Shown: piece after piece, positions 25,841-34,585 of the stretch
Layout of the letters: the number at the start of each line of letters is the position of its first letter
How positions within the stretch are numbered: position 1 is the stretch's first letter
Assembly (NCBI GenBank): GCA_026707445.1
Contig: JAPOWV010000025.1
Coordinates: forward strand, 1 to 48,448
Origin: Gammaproteobacteria bacterium
Lineage (GTDB): Bacteria > Pseudomonadota > Gammaproteobacteria > Steroidobacterales > Foliamicaceae
Direction of reading: 5' to 3'
Length of the DNA stretch: 48,448 bases
Program-made: the position numbers and the translations under genes
Notes under the pieces: generated by a model
The model's database searches: none
Told to the model about the DNA's origin: nothing
What the model saw: only the letters and a program-made list of their open reading frames with translations

Positions 25841-26605
25841 TCAGCTGCCTTCCCGCGAGTGGTCGAATCGGCCGTTGCGGAGGAAATAGGCCGTCTGGCG
25901 CTGAACCTCGTCGTTCCAGACGATGGTCGTGTGCGTTGCCGGCGCCAGCAGGAAGTCCTTCATGCCGGACGCCTTGGTCTCCTCCACGGTGACTACGCCG
26001 TCACTGGTTTCGGACGGTGCGCCCGGGATGAACTTTCTCAGGTTGCGGGTGCCCGCGATGATCCCAAGTTCGAAATCGGGGGCGTCCAGGCGGCGCGGCA
26101 CGGACTCTTCGCCGGTTCCCAGTTGCGCCAGTGCATCCGGTTCATACACCTTCCCCAGGGGGCTGTCGCCCACGTAGTCGGCAAACCGGCTGCCCTGGTT
26201 GGGAGGAGCCAGCATCACTACCCTCTCAAGTCCCTCAATCGACTCTTGCGAGAGGTATTGCCGGACCAGTATCCCCCCCATCGAATGGGTCACGAAGTGA
26301 ATCCGCGAGAGGCCCTGCGCCGCGCACCTCTCAAGGCCCTCCTCCACCGCTTCGACCGCCAACGATTCGATCGGGTCCGCAAGCGAGGGATAGGTGACAT
26401 TGGCCACGAAATAGCCCTGCTCCGCCAGACTCAATTCCATCGACTTGAGGAGCAGCGCGAATCCCCCTATGCCGTGCAGCAGCACGACGCAATGGGTCGG
26501 CCCTTCAGGATTGCCTTGACGCCCATCGCCACGGGCAGGCTGCGACGGCAGCGCCAGGAAAGCTGCGAGCCCAAGCAGGATTGCCGGTCGAAGGACCGGG
26601 ATCAT
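25841..26605 (-). CDS. Secreted alpha/beta hydrolase, lipase-like
   Basis: A 254-residue protein with a hydrophobic N-terminal signal (about 1-26, ending ARG). The fold is an alpha/beta hydrolase: oxyanion motif LLHGIGG (42-48), nucleophile S108 in THSMGG, and plausible D202 (SDGVV) and H225 (ATHTT). It resembles triacylglycerol lipase or PGAP1-like esterases that act on lipids or esters in the periplasm. It lies 45 bases downstream of the cupin gene and 72 bases upstream of the TonB receptor gene, all on the minus strand. A role in breaking down the compound taken up by the receptor is inferred from this arrangement. Confidence 0.8.
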   Translation of the reverse strand: MIPVLRPAILLGLAAFLALPSQPARGDGRQGNPEGPTHCVVLLHGIGGFALLLKSMELSLAEQGYFVANVTYPSLADPIESLAVEAVEEGLERCAAQGLSRIHFVTHSMGGILVRQYLSQESIEGLERVVMLAPPNQGSRFADYVGDSPLGKVYEPDALAQLGTGEESVPRRLDAPDFELGIIAGTRNLRKFIPGAPSETSDGVVTVEETKASGMKDFLLAPATHTTIVWNDEVQRQTAYFLRNGRFDHSREGS

Positions 26606-26650
26606 GACCGGCTCGGGCGGAACCCCGCCCCCCGCCGGGCTCGGCCGGGA

Positions 26651-27556
26651 TCAGTCGTGGTCGTCGTGGTGAACGTGTTCGTGGTAGTGCGGGTGCTCGA
26701 AGTCGTGCGGGTGGTTGTGGCCGTCCTGGGCGCGGACCCACTCGTACAGGTTCCGCTTCTGCCGGTACAACTGGGCCGCCGCCCGCTCCTGGTTCTCCTC
26801 GGGCGTGGTCCACGGATTGAAGTGGAAGTAATTGTGCAGCTGCGAGTCCGTCCGCCCGATCGCGATACAGCCGTACGTGCTCTGAAACGCGCCGTGGTTG
26901 ATCCACGGCGGGCGCCAGAAATAGCCGCCGGTGGGCAGATAGCCGAACTGCATCATCCAGGAAGTGCCCCAGACGTGATAGCCCTCTTCCATGCAGTCGT
27001 GGTACGAGATGTTGTCCTGCCAGAAGTTCGGTGTCATGCAGTACATGAACGTGAACCCGTGGGTAAGCGGATCAAACTTGAGAACCTTCACGAAGCAGCC
27101 CGGCGCCACGGACGGCGACACGTTGGCTGGCCCCCAGACGATATCTTCCAGCGCATTTACGCTCACCATCTTGTGGCGCTCGGCGCGCGGATGGTCCTCG
27201 TCGGACTCCACGAAACTCGGCTCGCCGTAGTTGTAGAACATCAGGCAGCGCGCTCCGTTCGGAGAGCTGATGGCGGGCAATGAAACGCCGGGGGGCAGCC
27301 ACACGTAGTGGCCGGTCTCGAAAGTCTTGTCTCCAACCTGGAGACTGCCCTCGGCAACGTACAGCTCCATTTCGGTGTAGCTCATGCCGGGGGGCAGCGA
27401 ATAACCGGACTCGAATTTCACGACCAGCGAACAGGCGCCCGTGTCGCTGTCGAGGCTGAGCACCTTGTAATGCATGCCCTTGCCGAAACCGGGCAGGGTC
27501 ATGCGCCGGAAGGGAACGTCGGTTTCTACGTAGGGTTCGATATGTGGACGGCCCAT
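26651..27556 (-). CDS. Cupin protein with histidine-rich C-terminal tail
   Basis: The 301-residue protein shows two cupin-like halves: the first around GMSYTEMELYVAEGSLQVGD (98-117) and the second around YHDCMEEGYHVWG (183-195) with the PPWINHGAF metal-binding region. It resembles ChrR-type cupins. The last 25 residues hold 11 histidines mixed with Asp/Glu, a likely metal-binding tail rarely seen on cupins. It has no signal peptide. The gene follows an 86-residue protein by 20 bases and precedes the lipase-like gene, so all may form one operon with the TonB receptor. Function (dioxygenase, isomerase or metal-responsive binder) is not determined. Confidence 0.7.
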   Translation of the reverse strand: MGRPHIEPYVETDVPFRRMTLPGFGKGMHYKVLSLDSDTGACSLVVKFESGYSLPPGMSYTEMELYVAEGSLQVGDKTFETGHYVWLPPGVSLPAISSPNGARCLMFYNYGEPSFVESDEDHPRAERHKMVSVNALEDIVWGPANVSPSVAPGCFVKVLKFDPLTHGFTFMYCMTPNFWQDNISYHDCMEEGYHVWGTSWMMQFGYLPTGGYFWRPPWINHGAFQSTYGCIAIGRTDSQLHNYFHFNPWTTPEENQERAAAQLYRQKRNLYEWVRAQDGHNHPHDFEHPHYHEHVHHDDHD

Positions 27557-27576
27557 TTTGATTTGCTCCCTTATCT

Positions 27577-27837
27577 CTAAAATACGACCTTGAACGGCCG
27601 GTCGGGACGGGTGGGAAGTTCGTCATCGGGGATCTGGCGGCGATTGTCGTAGTGAACGTTGAAACCGCGCGTCTGGATGCGCTCGAAGAACTTTTCCACC
27701 CACACATCGCGCTCGTCGGACAGGTCATCCATATCCTTGACGATTTGCTGGTAGCGCTTCTCCTGTTCCGCGCTCTCGTCGTTGATCCACTTCTTCGCCT
27801 CGGCGGATTTCTCGTATTCGATCAGATTCTTCGCCAC
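27577..27837 (-). CDS. Small charged protein of unknown function
   Basis: The 86-residue protein is very rich in Lys/Glu/Asp and predicted mostly helical in its first 60 residues (EYEKSAEAKKWINDESAEQE), perhaps coiled-coil, with a short basic C-terminus. No family is recognised. I chose the GTG at 27837 because a strong GGGAGG site ends 7 bases upstream; an in-frame ATG at 27852 overlaps that site. It is the first gene of the minus-strand run that continues with the cupin gene 20 bases later, so co-expression is likely. Confidence 0.6.
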   Translation of the reverse strand: MAKNLIEYEKSAEAKKWINDESAEQEKRYQQIVKDMDDLSDERDVWVEKFFERIQTRGFNVHYDNRRQIPDDELPTRPDRPFKVVF

Positions 27838-28148
27838 GTGATGGCCTCCCATGGTTTTCCGGATTGCGGCGAACATACCGCCGCTCGCGCTGCCTGGGCA
27901 CAAAGATGGGGCAAATCCCCGGAACCCCGCTGTCCGGCAGCAGGCGCAGAATACTGGCACAAAGCCCCCGGCAATGCAAACCGCGCTTGCCGGCCGCCCG
28001 TTATGGGGCGCTCCAGGCGCCGGAAAGACAAGAATTCGCCGCTTGTATATAATCCAGCGCTGGCCCGCCAATAGCCTTCGGGGACGGTACGAGCGGGCTT
28101 TCGCGCGTTTGGCGCCAATTCCTTCAGAAACGCAGGGGACATCTCCCT
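27838..28148 (+). promoter_or_regulatory. Divergent intergenic region with promoter for the second TonB receptor
   Basis: This 311-base gap separates two divergent transcription units. On the plus strand, AAGACA (28025-28030) and a perfect TATAAT (28048-28053) are 17 bases apart, a good sigma-70 promoter that leaves an untranslated leader of about 90 bases before the receptor ATG. No riboswitch-like structure was recognised in that leader, and no second hexamer pair could be assigned to the minus-strand genes. Confidence 0.6.
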
Positions 28149-30374
28149 ATGAAATCGATTCACAAACTCACATTCACCGTTATCGGCTGCGCTCTTTTCG
28201 CGCCGGCATTCGCTCAGGACGACCAGATGATCGAAGAGGTCATCGTGACCGCCCAGCGCCGCGCGGAAAGCGTCCAGGAAGTTCCGATCGCGGTAAGCGC
28301 GTATTCCGACGAGCAACTGCGCACACTGCAGGTCACGGAAGGACTGGACATGACCCGGCTCGTGCCGAACCTGATGGGCAGCAACAACACCGGGCTGGGA
28401 TCGGCCAATGTGTATTCGCTGCGGGCCCTCAACAATACGGAGTCCATTCCCACCTTCGATCCCCCTGTCGGCAGCTACATCGACGATGTTTTCATCAGCC
28501 GCCAGAACGCCAACAACTACGCGCTGTTCGATATCGACCGGATCGAAGTGCTGCGCGGCCCGCAGGGCACGCTGTTCGGCCGCAACACCACGGGCGGCGC
28601 CGTGAACGTGATTTTGAAGAAGCCGGCCGAGGAATTCGGCGGTTACGTGGAGCTGGGCTTCGGCCGGTTCAGCCAGGTGCGCTTCCGCGGCAGCGTCGAT
28701 CTCCCCGTCCAGGACAACCTGCTGTTCAAGCTGTCGGCCTATGCCATCGACGATGATGGCTTCGTGGAGAACCGCACCACCGACGAAGACGGCATCAACT
28801 ACGAGAAGAACGTCGGCGTGCGCGCGGCCGTCCGCTGGCTTGGCGAAGTCGTGACCTGGGATGCGGCCGTTTCATACGTAGACCAGGAGCACGCCAACCT
28901 GCTGAATTTCAACGATCCCGATACGGACGACCGGTATACGCTCACGGGCTTGCGCTCCGATGCTCCGCCCGCCTGGGCCGTTCCGATTTCGGGCGCCAAG
29001 GCCGGCAAACCGTTGGGCAACTGGGTCAACTCCCTTTCGATCTACTCCAATATCGAAGCTGAAACACCCTTCGGTACGCTCAATTTCATTACCGGACAGC
29101 GGTTTCTGGACCACGACTTCACTCTAGACTTCCTGAACACTCCCATTCCCACCGGCGGCTTCACCATCGCCAACGAAGGCGAGCATGATCAGTTCACGCA
29201 GGAGATCAAGCTGACCGGCTCCACGGACAACGGAATGCTGGACTACGTGGCGGGCCTGTTCTACATCCGCGAGGAGAACGAGACGGATTTCGCCGACATC
29301 ATTTTCGGATTCATCCTGAGGGACCGCGTCCTTTTCAATGACACGGACGCCCTGGCCGCCTACGTGCAGGTGGACTACAACGCCACCGAAAAGCTCACGC
29401 TTACCGGGGGCGTGCGCTGGACCGACGAGACCAAGGACGTCGGCTATTCCGCCAATCCCGGCTGGCCCACCGGATTCAATTCCTCGGACATCGCCGCCCT
29501 GGGATATCCGCTGGAGCAGAACTCGAAGATCAGCACGCCAAGGCTGGCGCTCGAATACGACGTCAACGACGACCTGATGCTCTACGCATCAGCGACCCGC
29601 GGTTTCAAGTCCGGAGGCTGGAACGCCCGGGGCGCGGCCGCCGCGTTTATCGAAGTGTTCGGACCGGAAAAAGTGTGGTCGTACGAGCTCGGGATGCGCT
29701 CGGACTGGATGGATGGACGCGTTCGCTTGAACGTCACCGCATACACCTCTGACGTGACCGACTTTCAACTGCCGTCGGCGGTCTACGACGCTTCCGGCGT
29801 CCCCACGTTCAACACGCGCAACTACGCGTCGCTCGAAAACCAGGGCGTAGAGGTGGAACTGACGGCAGCCCTGATCGACGGATTGACCGTCTTCGTGAAC
29901 CTTGGAACCCAGGACGCGGAGTACGCCGAGCTGAACCCCTCCATCGTGCGGCAGCAGGATCAATGCAACGCGGACCTGGCGGCGGGCATTGCCTACACGG
30001 CAACTCCCTTCTGCGGGGCAGGCGTGGTGAACCACCTGGGGCAGATCGCCGACCCTGTCCGGTCGCCGGAATACACGCTCACGGCGGGCGCGATTTACGA
30101 CATCCCGATTGCCGACGGCTGGGAGCTCACCCCGAGCGCCTACGTCTATCAGCTCGGCAAGCACAGCGTCGGCTCCAGCGGCACGCCGAACGCGCTCAAT
30201 GACGGCTACTCGGTGATTACCGCGGCCGTTACGCTGCGCAACCTGGATCAGAACTGGTCGATCAGCGCGGAATGTCAGAACTGCTCGGACCGCGAGCAGG
30301 GCACGTCGTTCTTCATCGGCCTCTACCTTCAGGACCCGCGCACCTGGACCGTGAACTTCCGCAAGGACTTCTAG
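28149..30374 (+). CDS. TonB-dependent outer-membrane receptor
   Basis: This is a 741-residue receptor with a signal peptide cleaved after AFA (about residue 22), TonB box-like EEVIVTAQRR, plug domain with IEVLRGPQGTLFGRNTTGGA (about 133-152), and a beta-barrel ending FRKDF. It differs clearly from the minus-strand receptor at 23300-25768 in sequence and length, so it is not a recent duplicate. An AGGGGA ribosome binding site lies 8 bases before the ATG, and the promoter at 28025-28053 probably drives it. A strong terminator follows 20 bases after the stop. Substrate unknown; the family transports siderophores, cobalamin, glycans and other ligands. Confidence 0.9.
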   Translation: MKSIHKLTFTVIGCALFAPAFAQDDQMIEEVIVTAQRRAESVQEVPIAVSAYSDEQLRTLQVTEGLDMTRLVPNLMGSNNTGLGSANVYSLRALNNTESIPTFDPPVGSYIDDVFISRQNANNYALFDIDRIEVLRGPQGTLFGRNTTGGAVNVILKKPAEEFGGYVELGFGRFSQVRFRGSVDLPVQDNLLFKLSAYAIDDDGFVENRTTDEDGINYEKNVGVRAAVRWLGEVVTWDAAVSYVDQEHANLLNFNDPDTDDRYTLTGLRSDAPPAWAVPISGAKAGKPLGNWVNSLSIYSNIEAETPFGTLNFITGQRFLDHDFTLDFLNTPIPTGGFTIANEGEHDQFTQEIKLTGSTDNGMLDYVAGLFYIREENETDFADIIFGFILRDRVLFNDTDALAAYVQVDYNATEKLTLTGGVRWTDETKDVGYSANPGWPTGFNSSDIAALGYPLEQNSKISTPRLALEYDVNDDLMLYASATRGFKSGGWNARGAAAAFIEVFGPEKVWSYELGMRSDWMDGRVRLNVTAYTSDVTDFQLPSAVYDASGVPTFNTRNYASLENQGVEVELTAALIDGLTVFVNLGTQDAEYAELNPSIVRQQDQCNADLAAGIAYTATPFCGAGVVNHLGQIADPVRSPEYTLTAGAIYDIPIADGWELTPSAYVYQLGKHSVGSSGTPNALNDGYSVITAAVTLRNLDQNWSISAECQNCSDREQGTSFFIGLYLQDPRTWTVNFRKDF

Positions 30375-30393
30375 CCCGAGCCGGAATCAAACC

Positions 30394-30434
30394 AAAAAGA
30401 CCTGCCGCGCGTATCGTGCGGCAGGTCTTTTTTT
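30394..30434. terminator. Bidirectional intrinsic terminator
   Basis: The stem AAAAAGACCTGCCGC (30394-30408) pairs with GCGGCAGGTCTTTTT (30418-30432) around a 9-base loop, and seven T residues (30428-30434) follow. The A-tract on the other side gives a U-run for minus-strand transcripts. It lies between the convergent TonB receptor and CoA-transferase genes and can end both. Confidence 0.9.
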
Positions 30435-30441
30435 GAGTTCG

Positions 30442-31638
30442 TTATTCGGGAGCGAGGGTGACGCCGCTGGCGAGCATCTCCTGAATCTGCTCGTCTGAAT
30501 AGCCGGCCTCGCTCAGCACCTCTACGCTGTGCTCGCCCAGTTGGGGAGGATGGCGGCGGATATCGGCCGGAGTGGCCGAGAAATTCACCGGGAATCCGGG
30601 CATTCTCAGCTTGCCTTCGGTGGGGTGGTCCATTTCGCTCCAGAAACCGACGGCCCGCAGGTGTTCATCGTTCTGCAGGTCGTCGAGTGAATTCACCGCG
30701 TTGACCGGCACGCTGCTGCCTTCGAACAGCTCCATCCACTCGGCCGTTGTGCGGGTAGCCAGAATCCGTCCCGTTTCGGCATAGGTATCGTCGATATTGC
30801 TCACCCGGTCCGACAGCGTGCGGAAGCGTTCGTCCTCGATCAGTTCGGGCCGTCCGGCCCGTGTGCAGAAGAGCTCCCAGTGGCGGTCCAGGTACGGCAG
30901 CACGGCGATGTAACCGTCCAGCGTCTTGTACGGCTTGCGGTGCTTGCTCATCAGCCGCTTGTAGCCGGCCGTTGACAGCGGCGGATCGAACACCTGGCCC
31001 CACAGATGTTCGGCCATCACGAAAGACACCATCGTTTCGAACATCGGCACTTCCAGTTCCTGCCCCTCGCCGGTCCGTTCGCGATGAAACAGCGCCGCCA
31101 GCACGCCGTAGACCACCGTGATCGCCGTGGTCTTGTCCGCCACCACGCTGGGCGCGTAACGCGGTTCGCCCTGCACCATCGCGTGCAGCATGGCAAAGCC
31201 GCTGACCGACTGGATCGAGTCGTCGAGCGCGCCGCGCTGCGCATAGGGCCCTTCCTTGCTGTAGCCGTAGGTTCCACAGTAGATGATCCGCGGATTGACC
31301 GCCCGGAGGTCGTCGTATTCGAGCCCCAGGCGCGTCATCACACCGGGACGGTTGTTGTGAACCAGCACGTCCGCATCGCGCGCCAGGCGCAGCACGGCTT
31401 CCCTTCCGGCGGGCTTCTTGAGGTCCAGGACCACACCCCGCTTGTTGCGGTTGCAGGTCAGGTAAAGAGCGGCCATGCCGGGGTTGTGGGAAGCGCCCAG
31501 GGTGCGGTTGGAGTCTCCGTAGGGCGGTTCCACCTTGATGACGTCAGCGCCCATGTCGGCCAGCAACTGGCAGGCCCAGGGACCCAGCACCACACTGGTC
31601 AACTCCAGGACCCGGATTCCGTCCAGGGGTCCGGCCAT
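30442..31638 (-). CDS. CaiB/BaiF family CoA-transferase
   Basis: This 398-residue family III CoA-transferase moves CoA between an acid and an acyl-CoA. N-terminal PLDGIRVLELTSVVLGPWAC and DMGADVIKVEPPYGD are diagnostic, and the Asp in QRGALDDSIQSVSG is the likely nucleophile. Members act on carnitine, bile acids, formyl-CoA/oxalate and others, so substrate is not determined. It ends at the shared terminator and points away from a methyltransferase gene. Length is normal and the frame intact. Confidence 0.88.
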   Translation of the reverse strand: MAGPLDGIRVLELTSVVLGPWACQLLADMGADVIKVEPPYGDSNRTLGASHNPGMAALYLTCNRNKRGVVLDLKKPAGREAVLRLARDADVLVHNNRPGVMTRLGLEYDDLRAVNPRIIYCGTYGYSKEGPYAQRGALDDSIQSVSGFAMLHAMVQGEPRYAPSVVADKTTAITVVYGVLAALFHRERTGEGQELEVPMFETMVSFVMAEHLWGQVFDPPLSTAGYKRLMSKHRKPYKTLDGYIAVLPYLDRHWELFCTRAGRPELIEDERFRTLSDRVSNIDDTYAETGRILATRTTAEWMELFEGSSVPVNAVNSLDDLQNDEHLRAVGFWSEMDHPTEGKLRMPGFPVNFSATPADIRRHPPQLGEHSVEVLSEAGYSDEQIQEMLASGVTLAPE

Positions 31639-31756
31639 CAGGGATTGCTTCTCAAAGCTGCGGGAAAGCGGGCGGGCACGGCGCGAGATTGTATTCGTTT
31701 TGCATTTTTCTGCCGAATCCGCAACAATCGGAAGCTAGGACTTCAGGGGAAAAGCC

Positions 31757-32953
31757 ATGACACAGCCAATCACCCATGCCCTGGCCCTGGACCGGAATCG
31801 CGACACGCGCGCACGGGAACGGTTTGTTTCAGGTCTGCGCGGTTTTGTGCTGAACGATCTCGCCGCGACCATGCGCAAGGATTTCGAATCCAGCGTTTCC
31901 GCAAACCTGGAAAAGGAGTCCGGCGGCAAGGAACTGGAAGGCGCAGATGTGCATCGCGCAATACGCGGCCGGGAGATTTTCAAGGCCTACTCCTCGGCCC
32001 GATGCACGGCCCAGCAGATGGTCTGGGACGTTGTGATGGACAGCATCGAGCAACAGCGCGGGCAACTCAACAACACGGGCAGGAATCTTGCCGACAAGGC
32101 GAAAGCCGGCGGCACGCTGGAACTGGATCCGAACCTTGAGATTCCGCGCTACGTGGCAGCCGTGGACGTTCACCTGATGCCGGGCTGCTATCACACGGAA
32201 TACGGCGGAGAGGATCTCGCGGCAGGTTCCCTTTACGACCAGGGGCTGAACGTGTTCGCGTTCGGCGCCATGGGCAAGGAGTTGAACGATATCGGCTGGT
32301 CGATGGCCAACTTCTACAAGGTTCGGTTCAACAATCCCAGTCCGGCGCGCATACTGGACGCGGGCTGCACCATCGGCCACAACACCCTGCCCTGGAAGCA
32401 GGTGTTTCCCGATGCCGAGGTCCACGGGATCGACGTGGCGGCGCCCTGCCTGCGCTATGCCCACGCCCGCGCCGAGGCCATGGGCGTTCAGGCGCATTTC
32501 CACCAGCAGAGCGCCGAGAACATTCGCTTTCCCGACAACTCCATGGACGTCGTTTTCAGTTCCATGTTCCTGCACGAACTGCCGAACAAGGCGATCCGGC
32601 AGTACCTCGTCGAAGCGTATCGCGTGCTGCGCCCGGGCGGCGTGTTGCTCAACATGGAGCTGCCGCCGAACGACCGCATGGCGGCCTACGATCAGTTCTA
32701 CCTGGACTGGGACAGCTACTACAACAACGAGCCGTTCTACAAGGACTTCCGGGACCAGAATCCCAGGGAACTGACGATCGCGGCCGGCTTTCCCGCCGAC
32801 GGGTACTTCGAAGGCGTAATGCCGCGTTACACCTATACCGACGAGGAAGATTTCGTCGCGATGGCCCTGGCCGATCCGGAATTCGGCGAAGACACGGGCC
32901 GGTTGTCCGACGTGATCTTCTGGTACGGCTTCGGTTCGGTCAAGCAGGAATAG
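31757..32953 (+). CDS. SAM-dependent class I methyltransferase
   Basis: The 398-residue protein has a Rossmann-type methyltransferase domain in its second half: ILDAGCTIGHN (motif I, about 199-209), GIDVAAPCLRYA, and a DVVFSSMFLHEL stretch (about 266-277), ending in a LRPGGVLLNME strand. The first 190 residues are largely helical and not a recognised domain. AGGGGA stands a few bases before the ATG at 31757. Acceptor unknown. It is followed by a short protein 2 bases later, so it probably heads a plus-strand operon that may extend through the enoyl-CoA hydratase. Confidence 0.78.
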   Translation: MTQPITHALALDRNRDTRARERFVSGLRGFVLNDLAATMRKDFESSVSANLEKESGGKELEGADVHRAIRGREIFKAYSSARCTAQQMVWDVVMDSIEQQRGQLNNTGRNLADKAKAGGTLELDPNLEIPRYVAAVDVHLMPGCYHTEYGGEDLAAGSLYDQGLNVFAFGAMGKELNDIGWSMANFYKVRFNNPSPARILDAGCTIGHNTLPWKQVFPDAEVHGIDVAAPCLRYAHARAEAMGVQAHFHQQSAENIRFPDNSMDVVFSSMFLHELPNKAIRQYLVEAYRVLRPGGVLLNMELPPNDRMAAYDQFYLDWDSYYNNEPFYKDFRDQNPRELTIAAGFPADGYFEGVMPRYTYTDEEDFVAMALADPEFGEDTGRLSDVIFWYGFGSVKQE

Positions 32954-32955
32954 GC

Positions 32956-33261
32956 GTGGACGCCGCCGGCGAACGACTGAGCCGCCGAATCAAGGGCGGG
33001 CGCAAGTACTTTTTTCAGGACCCCGCTACCGACGCGCTGCTCGCCAGCCTGCTCAAGCTGATGGCCGAGCACTGGGTCGTGCGCGAGCGGCTGATGAGCC
33101 TGGAGACGCTGATTCTGGGCAAGGGCCTGCTGACCCGCGAGGAAATCGAGGACTTCGAGCCGGATGCGGAGCAGGCCGGCGCCTGGGCGGCGGCCAACGC
33201 CGAGTTGATCCGCAAGGTGCTGGCGCCGTTTGAAGAGATGGGCGAGGAGCGAAAGCAATGA
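32956..33261 (+). CDS. Hypothetical protein, 101 residues
   Basis: This short gene begins with GTG at 32956, 2 bases after the methyltransferase stop, and its stop overlaps the next ATG (33258). The product is charged and helical (LLKLMAEHWVVRERLMSLET) with an acidic C-terminus (EDFEPDAEQAGAWAAANAEL). It has no signal peptide and no family I recognise. Its position inside a coupled operon with a methyltransferase and a membrane protein is the only clue to its function. Confidence 0.6.
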   Translation: MDAAGERLSRRIKGGRKYFFQDPATDALLASLLKLMAEHWVVRERLMSLETLILGKGLLTREEIEDFEPDAEQAGAWAAANAELIRKVLAPFEEMGEERKQ

Positions 33262-33926
33262 TGCTGGAACACAAGATACTGGTTTTCTTTCATATCTCGC
33301 TGTGGGTATTCTGGCTGGGCACCGATCTCGGCGTGTTCCTGGCGGCGAAGATGTCGGAGAACTCGTCGTTGAGCATGGAGACGCGGTCCAGCGTCCTCAA
33401 GCTGGGCCTGGTGCTCGACCGCTTGCCGCGCACCTGCAACGCGCTGATTTTCCCCAGCGGCCTGCAGTTGATCCACGGAATCGGTTTGCTGGACGTCCCC
33501 GCATGGGTGCTGACGATAGTCTGGCTGGTCGGGCTGGCATGGGTACTGATCATGTGGCGCGGCTTTCTCAACCCCGGAACCGCCGCCGAGAAGCTCTTCG
33601 AGAAAACCAATATGCCGTTCAGCCTGCTGTTGTGCGTGGGCGCCCTGGTTTTTGCGGTCGCCACAATGACTGTCGAGGCAGTCGCGGCCCCCGCCTGGCT
33701 GACCGTCAAACTGGTCGCCGTGGGCCTGATCGGTTTCGCCGTCGTGCCACTGGACCGTGGCTTTGCCCCGGCAACGGTCACTTTCGCGACCATAGCGCAG
33801 TCGGGCTCGACGCCGGAGCTGGAACAGCAATACCATACGCAGTTGCAACCCGTTTACGGATGGGTATTGTTTATCTACGCCATGACGATCGTGGCCGCGT
33901 TCTCGGGCACGGTGTTCGGCCCGTAG
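33258..33926 (+). CDS. Integral membrane protein of unknown function
   Basis: A 222-residue protein with about five or six hydrophobic helices: near 5-28 (ILVFFHISLWVFWLGTDLGV), 77-100 (WVLTIVWLVGLAWVLIMW), 118-138, 140-160 and 195-218. The ATG overlaps the preceding stop by 4 bases (ATGA), so it is coupled to the hypothetical gene before it. No transporter or enzyme motif is seen. The H12 in the first helix could be a ligand-binding residue but this is a guess. Confidence 0.65.
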   Translation: MMLEHKILVFFHISLWVFWLGTDLGVFLAAKMSENSSLSMETRSSVLKLGLVLDRLPRTCNALIFPSGLQLIHGIGLLDVPAWVLTIVWLVGLAWVLIMWRGFLNPGTAAEKLFEKTNMPFSLLLCVGALVFAVATMTVEAVAAPAWLTVKLVAVGLIGFAVVPLDRGFAPATVTFATIAQSGSTPELEQQYHTQLQPVYGWVLFIYAMTIVAAFSGTVFGP

Positions 33927-33967
33927 TCAGTGAACTACATACGACTAATACTCCAAGGAGAGATCAG

Positions 33968-34579
33968 ATGATTCGCCTACACGGTCCGCAGCAATCGCGC
34001 GCTGCGCGCTGCTTGTGGATGCTTGAGGAACTGGCAATACCGTACGAGCATGTGCCGCTCGACGGCCAGTCGCGCGAGGAACGCAGGAAATCGATCGGCA
34101 AGATCACTCTCACGGGCAAGGCGCCCGCACTGGAGGACGGCTCGCTCAAGCTGTTCGAATCCACCGCCATCAACCTGTATCTGGCCGCCAAGTATGACGA
34201 CCGCGAATTGTGGCCGGCCACGCAGGCGCAAAGGGCCCACGTGCTTCAGTGGGCTTTCTTTGCGATGACCGAACTGGAACCGCTCATCGTAGTAATGTTC
34301 ATGCAGAAATTCGTGCACACCGGCGACGACCATAACGAGGCGGCCGCGCAGGCGGCGGCACAGGCGCTGGCGGAACCGCTGGACGTGCTCGAGAAGCAAT
34401 TGGCCAAACGCTCCCATCTCCTGGGCGAGCAGTTCACCGCGGCGGACCTCATCTGCGTTTCGGTGCTGGACATGCTGGTGATGCTGCAATTCAGTCTCGA
34501 GGGATGGCCGAAGGTGGACAAGTGGGTATCGGCATGCAGGGACCGGCCGGCCTATCAACGCTCCCGGGGCGCGCCCTAG
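33968..34579 (+). CDS. Glutathione S-transferase family protein
   Basis: The protein (203 residues) has an N-terminal thioredoxin-like domain (MIRLHGPQQSRAARCLWMLE, with S10 as candidate catalytic residue and the GKAPALEDG cis-proline loop, then LFESTAINLYL) and a helical C-terminal domain with FTAADLICVSVLDML. It conjugates glutathione to electrophiles or acts as an isomerase. AAGGAGAGATC lies 7 bases before the ATG. Normal length for the family; neighbours suggest involvement in the same unknown pathway as the enoyl-CoA hydratase. Confidence 0.85.
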   Translation: MIRLHGPQQSRAARCLWMLEELAIPYEHVPLDGQSREERRKSIGKITLTGKAPALEDGSLKLFESTAINLYLAAKYDDRELWPATQAQRAHVLQWAFFAMTELEPLIVVMFMQKFVHTGDDHNEAAAQAAAQALAEPLDVLEKQLAKRSHLLGEQFTAADLICVSVLDMLVMLQFSLEGWPKVDKWVSACRDRPAYQRSRGAP

Positions 34580-34585
34580 CGGTCC

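Noticed and set aside
30375..30441. A small RNA between the TonB receptor and CoA-transferase genes
   Set aside because: The only structure is a stem with A- and T-tracts, fully explained by a bidirectional terminator.
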